A stretch of DNA of 64,000 bases. Source: Haliotis asinina. Taxonomy: Eukaryota > Mollusca > Gastropoda > Lepetellida > Haliotidae. The translations under genes and the position numbers were made by a program. Position 1 is the first letter of the stretch. Every line of letters begins with the position of its first letter. The notes beneath the pieces are model-generated. The model saw nothing but the letters and a program-made list of their open reading frames with translations. It had not been told where the DNA came from and searched no databases. The DNA lies in contig NC_090290.1 in NCBI RefSeq assembly GCF_037392515.1, positions 33,253,753 to 33,317,752 of the forward strand, read 5' to 3'. Shown here piece after piece: positions 60,031-64,000 of the stretch.

Positions 60031-60690
60031 TCAAATTTTTTTTCGTATGAGTTGAACTCTTAGTAGGGAAAAATCCTCTGAGATGTAAATACCTGTATCC
60101 TTTAGTGATCGTGCATTTCGCAGAATCTCACTTTTCATATTGTAATCCAGCAACTTAATGATAATGGATTTACCACGATTAACTCGGTGCGCTCTCTCAG
60201 TAGTGATGGAGGAGTCATCAATGTCCATCTTCTCATGTAGTACCTTCCGCACTGAATCTTCAGTCACTCCAGGTTTCTTTAGACTTAGACTTCGGGATAC
60301 CATGGATAAGGAGATTGTTTCTCCTGCTTTGGTTTTCCTGGTAACCTAACTCGTCTTCTTCATGTTTAGCAAATTTTGTAGATAAATCGTCCACTGACTT
60401 CTTAATTGTACCAACAGAATCTTCGCACAGTATCAACTTTGTTGTTTATCTTGTGCAGTTCCTCCATGACCCTCTCGAACTCGGACTTGCTACCGGGGTC
60501 ACTACCGCTTGTTTCTGCAAGTTTAAGTTGTTTCTGGCGCGTGTCTTGGCCTGGGTTGGGCTCACGTAACAATAGATCAGAAATCAAAGTTATCGGCACA
60601 GAGTACTCGAAGTCAGTGTTTTTGTTGTTATTGTTGATGATGATAGGTGTTGGCATTGTGCGAGCGCTTCTTCCGTACAAACCTGACGTG
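60031..60690 (-). pseudogene. LINE 2 ORF1 (L1-like RNA-binding protein), broken
   Basis: 60680-60402 encodes a charged N-terminus with the start of a coiled coil (FERVMEELHKINNKVDTV). Past a shift the helix runs into QENQSRRNNLLIHGIPK. 60303-60031 gives MDIDDSSITTERAHRVN, RGKSIIIKLLDYNMKSEILR and DTGIYISEDFS. This order (coiled coil, SRRNNL.I.GIPE-type motif, RAHR.G, R.II.F.....K..IL..AR, I.EDFS) is that of transposase_22/RRM-type ORF1 proteins. They bind the element RNA. Confidence 0.82.
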
Positions 60691-60700
60691 GCACACTGAC

Positions 60701-61137
60701 GAACTGGTTAACACAACAACTCATGATCATTTGTCAAATAATGTAGTTGCATGGGTGTATATCCACACTCTTTATGTTCAGTTAATACGTGATGGAATGC
60801 AATACATGAGTTTGCGAATAAGTTACTTAGAGTCCAGACCGTCGACAGAACCACGAATCACAATAACATTCTGTACGCCATACTTGTCATGGCGGTCCAT
60901 TTTGCGGGTTGTACGAACAGACCTTTTCGACTTGTTTCAAGCCTCTGGAGTGACCATGTCCTGAATCTCCACTGTTCTATGGTGTCTCCCATCTTCTTTG
61001 AACTGGTTTTCAACATATGGTGTTGTGTTTTGTCTGTTTTACACACAAAGTTGTCACACAGTTTACACTCGCGTTCATTGCTCACTGAGAGAAATGAGTA
61101 CTTTGGAAATGCCGTGGCTGATGTGGCCAATGACGCC
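60701..61137. other. Unassigned sequence between LINE 2 and the 45-bp repeat frame
   Basis: The minus strand near 60840-60920 can be read as KMDRHDKYGVQNVIVIRGSV, which looks protein-like, and 61090-61030 as ECKLCDNFVCKTDKTQHH with C-x2-C. The two are in different frames and neither matches a family I know. They may belong to the 5' part of LINE 2 or to another lost gene. Confidence 0.3.
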
Positions 61138-61173
61138 GGTAGCAACGGTAGCAACGGTAGCAACGGTAGCAAC
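61138..61173. repeat. (GGTAGCAAC)4 nonamer repeat
   Basis: Four perfect 9-bp units, directly followed by a TAA on the plus strand. Confidence 0.95.
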
Positions 61174-61213
61174 TAAATGTTGTATGCACCGATTCTTCTG
61201 ATGCCAATTTAGA

Positions 61214-62131
61214 TCAACAGCCTGGCACACCACATATTCCCCGGACGTCTGCTGTGTAGGTTTTTGGTCTGGCGTCCAGCGGTGTTGGTTCCGGAGGAGA
61301 TTCTCTTCCAAATGAGTCTTGCTCTGATGTGTCCTCAGGTCCTGCCCCTGTGCCGTCACCACCAGAAGCATTACCATCTGTCTCAACAGACACACAATCG
61401 TCACCACCAGAAGCATTACCATCTGTGTCAACAGACACATGGTCGTCACCACCAGAAGCATTACCATCTGTGTCAACAGACACATGGTCGTCACCACCAG
61501 AAGCATTACCATCTGTCTCAACAGACACACAATCGTCACCACCAGAGGCATTACCATCTGTGTCAACAGACACATGGTCGTCACCACCAGAAGCATTACC
61601 ATCTGTCTCAACAGACACATGGTCGTCACCACCAGAAGCATTACCATCTGTCTCAACAGACACATGGTCGTCACCACCAGAAGCATTACCATCTGTCTCA
61701 ACAGACACACAGTCGTCACCACCAGAAGCATTACCATCTGTCTCAACAGACACACAATCGTCACCACCAGAAGCATTACCATCTGTGTCAACAGACACAT
61801 GGTCGTCACCACCAGAAGCATTACCATCTGTCTCAACAGACACATGGTCGTCACCACCAGAAGCATTACCATCTGTCTCAACAGACACACAGTCGTCACC
61901 ACCAGAAGCATTACCATCTGTCTCAACAGACACATGGTCGTCACCACTTGTCTGTGAGATAGATGTATCCTTATCCACAGTTTCGTCACTGATGAAAGTG
62001 TCTTCATCAGGAACTGCTGGAATTATATCCAGAGCTTCCTCCTCTGACTCATTATCTGGGTGTCTTCTGATTCCAATGAGTTTGATGAATTGGTGACTGG
62101 CTTTGCAGGTTACAACAGTTTCTCTTTTCAT
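61214..62131 (-). CDS. Uncharacterised open frame with thirteen 15-residue acidic repeats (possible exon)
   Basis: 305 codons on the minus strand, from an ATG at 62131. The non-repeat N-terminus (KRETVVTCKASHQFIKLIGI then RRHPDNESEEEALDII) is varied and protein-like. Then follow 13 perfect-length repeats GDDHVSVETDGNASG, with H/C and E/D variants, and a P/E/D-rich C-terminus to a TAG or TGA near 61214. The repeats are acidic and would be disordered. The frame stays open upstream of the ATG for about 12 codons. Other frames of the array are also open because 45 is divisible by three, but only this one is open through both unique flanks. No splice sites or homologues were recognised; it could be an exon, a young gene or chance. 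Confidence 0.35.
   Translation of the reverse strand: MKRETVVTCKASHQFIKLIGIRRHPDNESEEEALDIIPAVPDEDTFISDETVDKDTSISQTSGDDHVSVETDGNASGGDDCVSVETDGNASGGDDHVSVETDGNASGGDDHVSVDTDGNASGGDDCVSVETDGNASGGDDCVSVETDGNASGGDDHVSVETDGNASGGDDHVSVETDGNASGGDDHVSVDTDGNASGGDDCVSVETDGNASGGDDHVSVDTDGNASGGDDHVSVDTDGNASGGDDCVSVETDGNASGGDGTGAGPEDTSEQDSFGRESPPEPTPLDARPKTYTADVRGICGVPGC
61356..61940. repeat. Tandem array, 13 units of exactly 45 bp
   Basis: Unit TCACCACCAGAAGCATTACC followed by ATCTGT[C/G]TCAACAGACACA[TG/CA][G/A/]TCG. 13 x 45 = 585 bp with no indel. Variants at three sites (GTCTC/GTGTC, ACATGG/ACACAA/ACACAG, one GAGGC) recur in blocks, so units were copied in groups. Confidence 0.97.
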
Positions 62132-62499
62132 TTCAGGACGGGTTGGTGGGGTAGCCTGGTGCTGAGTGTTTACTCATTACACCGAAAACCTGAGTCCCAT
62201 CCCCCAGGTGGATACAGTGTGTGAGGTCCGTTTCTGGAGTTATTTTAGCTCGTTGAGAAAAAACCCTTGGCAACACCAATGTCATCATTTTGGTGTATTA
62301 ATCGGTGAGCATGGGGAATCTGATCATAGCAATGTATACTGGTCATTTTATTTCAGTCGCTTGTTTGCAAAGGTTACCTCTGAAGTTAAACTTTCCTGTT
62401 TACAAAAAGTGTGATTCCATGTATCAAAACACTCGTCATTTACATGGTGATCATTGACATGGTGATCAGGTGAGCAAGCCCTACCCTATTGTCTTACAA

Positions 62500-62722
62500 G
62501 CACTGAAGACCCTTGAAGACCCGGGTTAGAATTGATCAGTAATTCATGCTTGTCGTGAGAGGCAAAACGATATCGGTTGGAGGGCTGGCTCATTTGGTTG
62601 ATTCGTCAATGTATCCCGATTGCGTAGATAGATGCTCATATTGTTGATTACTGGATTGTCTGATTCATACTTGATTACTTCAGACAGCCTCAGTGTAGCT
62701 GGCATATTGATGAGTGTGGCCA
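62500..62722 (+). mobile_element. SINE-like repeat B, copy 1 (diverged)
   Basis: Starts GACCCGGGTTAGAATTGATC and continues ATTCATGCTTGTCGTGAGAG, GATGCTCATATTGTTGATTA, CTGGATTGTCTGATTCA. Collinear with 63310-63556. It ends before the 3' domain is recognisable. Confidence 0.8.
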
Positions 62723-63307
62723 AAAGCTAAACAGTATCAGTGAACCACGTCATTCTGCCTTGTAAGAACCACAGAGGTCTATATAACTGTAAACACCGCC
62801 ACACACTGGCTTCTAACTTGAACTTCTTTTTATATCTAATAGTAGCTAATCATAAATGTACCTCAAAGGCTAACCGTTAGTCCTTTGGCACGGCCACATA
62901 GCCACGTCATCAGTTCATCTGAGCAACACAGAACTATGTGGCTCAAGTCAAAATAGGGAATAGCGTCAGACATTAGTTTTGTGTGATCAAAACTATAATG
63001 TAAGCAAGGCTCGTATGGCAGACTTTGAAATCTCGTGAATTTATTCAACTATTGTGGAACTCCTGAAAGAATACCTGTCACTGTTTGTATAAAGGGAACA
63101 AACGACCGCACGCCATGTTGACCTGACATGGTGGATCGACGCTCATACTATCAGTCACTGGTTTGCTTGGCACGTCCCACGTTTAGAGTCACTCAAGTGT
63201 CAGAGGGAGAAGTCGTTGAAATAGCCCACATTGTGTTGCCAAACCAACATGTTTCTTTAACCTGTTTTTTTTTCACTCAAGAGCAGCCAAATCTCTGGAC
63301 ATGTACA

Positions 63308-63556
63308 TAGGACCCGGGAAGATCAGGGTCAGAATTCATCGTCAGTAACCCATGCTTGTCGCAAGAGGCGACTAACGAGATCGGGTGGTCAGGCTCGCTG
63401 ACTCGGTAGGCATGCACATGTCATCGGTTTCCAACTGCGTATAGATCGATGCTCCTGCTGATCACTGGATTGTCTCGTTCAGACTCGAGTATTTACAGAC
63501 CGCCGCTATATAACTAGAATTTTGCTGAGTGCGACGTAAAGCAAAACTCACTCACA
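63308..63556 (+). mobile_element. SINE-like repeat B, copy 2 (complete)
   Basis: Begins GACCCGGGAAGATCAGGG, passes CCATGCTTGTCGCAAGAGGC and GATCACTGGATTGTCTCG. It ends ATTTTGCTGAGTGCGACGTA then AAGCAAAACTCACTCACAC. The end matches the 3' domain and (ACTC)n tail of the SINE at 31200-31396, although the heads differ. I know this sequence type as very common in abalone DNA. No clear pol III boxes were seen, so SINE-like is an inference from its tail. Confidence 0.82.
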
Positions 63557-63936
63557 CTCCCCTTTTCCTCACGAGCAGTGGTATCTCTGAACTTGTACAC
63601 CGAAGGCATAATTAAAAATTGGTTTCAACAAAATCACTAAATGCTCTATATTGTCACTGGATTTCCGTCCTATCACCTGTTTGGCTGTTTTTGACTTGTT
63701 TTCGCATGGCAGGTGTAACCAACACACATCTTTATGTAACCTGTATGTAGTGGGTGCTACTGGTGAAAACCCTGTTCATCCCTTCTCCTGAACACCGGGT
63801 GTCACGATGATATCCACCGATACCTTCATAAACTTTACTACTTCATTATCATAATGTTTTACAGATGAATATGAAAAATGCAGGAAGACATGTTCGGATG
63901 ATCCTTGAACAATCATTGTGTTAAGGCTCATCATCA

Positions 63937-64000
63937 GCTGACCCGTGAAGATCGGAGTTAGAATTGATCCTCAGTAACATATGCTTGTACATGAGGTGAC
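63937..64000 (+). mobile_element. SINE-like repeat B, copy 3 (cut by the window end)
   Basis: Starts GCTGACCCGTGAAGATCGGA and GTTAGAATTGATCCTCAGTA, aligned with the first 60 bp of the other two copies. The rest lies beyond the window. Confidence 0.8.

Larger units (their letters stand above)
56702..60700 (-). mobile_element. LINE 2: two-ORF non-LTR retrotransposon, degenerate, tail to tail with LINE 1
   Basis: On the minus strand ORF1 (about 60690-60031) is followed by ORF2 (about 59865-56801). The element ends near 56702 in a short TTGATTGATTGATT tail, as in LINEs with simple-repeat 3' ends. The 5' part of the endonuclease is short or missing between 60031 and 59865. Frameshifts are frequent. 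LINE 1 points toward it from the other side, about 150-300 bp away. Confidence 0.85.

Noticed and set aside
61264..62096. Plus-strand frames of 232, 255 and 172 codons over the 45-bp array
   Set aside because: They run on the array only. The minus frame at 61214-62131 is the only one that stays open well into both unique flanks, so these are shadows.

Overview
The window is animal nuclear DNA: AT-rich, intron-rich and packed with eukaryotic transposons, with GT-AG introns and no bacterial-style operons. The tRNA-headed SINEs ending in (ACTC)n or (TATC)n, and the 'GAATATTGCTGG...GCGGCGTAAAAC' type of 3' domain, are what I associate with abalone (Haliotis) and related gastropods. A marine gastropod is therefore the best guess, made from repeat recognition and not from a search.

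Only two host genes can be supported. (1) On the minus strand, 46398 down to 26171, there is a complete gene for cilia- and flagella-associated protein 69 (CFAP69). I assembled 20 coding exons; all splice phases agree and they total 2799 bp (932 aa plus stop), against about 941 aa in human. (2) On the plus strand, the last two exons (12888-14597 and 14807-14887) of a gene for a low-complexity, Q/S-rich protein with short coiled coils. I cannot name it, and its upstream exons were not found.

Layout. 1-12887: non-coding, with a tRNA-derived SINE (2252-2643), a 1.26 kb TTAA/TIR transposon (5634-6893) and three tandem arrays (123 bp, 80 bp and about 38 bp units). 12888-15206: 3' part of the unnamed gene and its polyA signal. 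15207-26170: no gene seen; holds a 1.3 kb CT-rich minisatellite (20340-21670). 26171-46398: CFAP69, whose introns carry at least a dozen repeats: SINE pieces, pogo/Tigger-like and hAT-like MITEs, TTAA/TIR elements (one with a THAP zinc-finger remnant), and a minisatellite apparently grown out of a 5' splice site. 46870-60700: a transposon cluster with a further copy of the TTAA-family sequence, a broken MULE transposase, a PIF/Harbinger element (transposase plus Myb-like gene), a nearly intact mariner, and two degenerate LINEs lying tail to tail. 60700-64000: an open frame built on thirteen 45-bp repeats and three direct copies of a second SINE-like repeat.

The most interesting points are splice signals of CFAP69 that look made of, or multiplied into, repeats. 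The acceptor of exon 12 lies 15 nt from the (CTCA)n tail of a SINE, and the donor of exon 16 opens into about twelve 32-bp units each carrying a GTGAG motif. No self-contained new biological system is evident; the novelty is in repeat/gene interplay and in element families.
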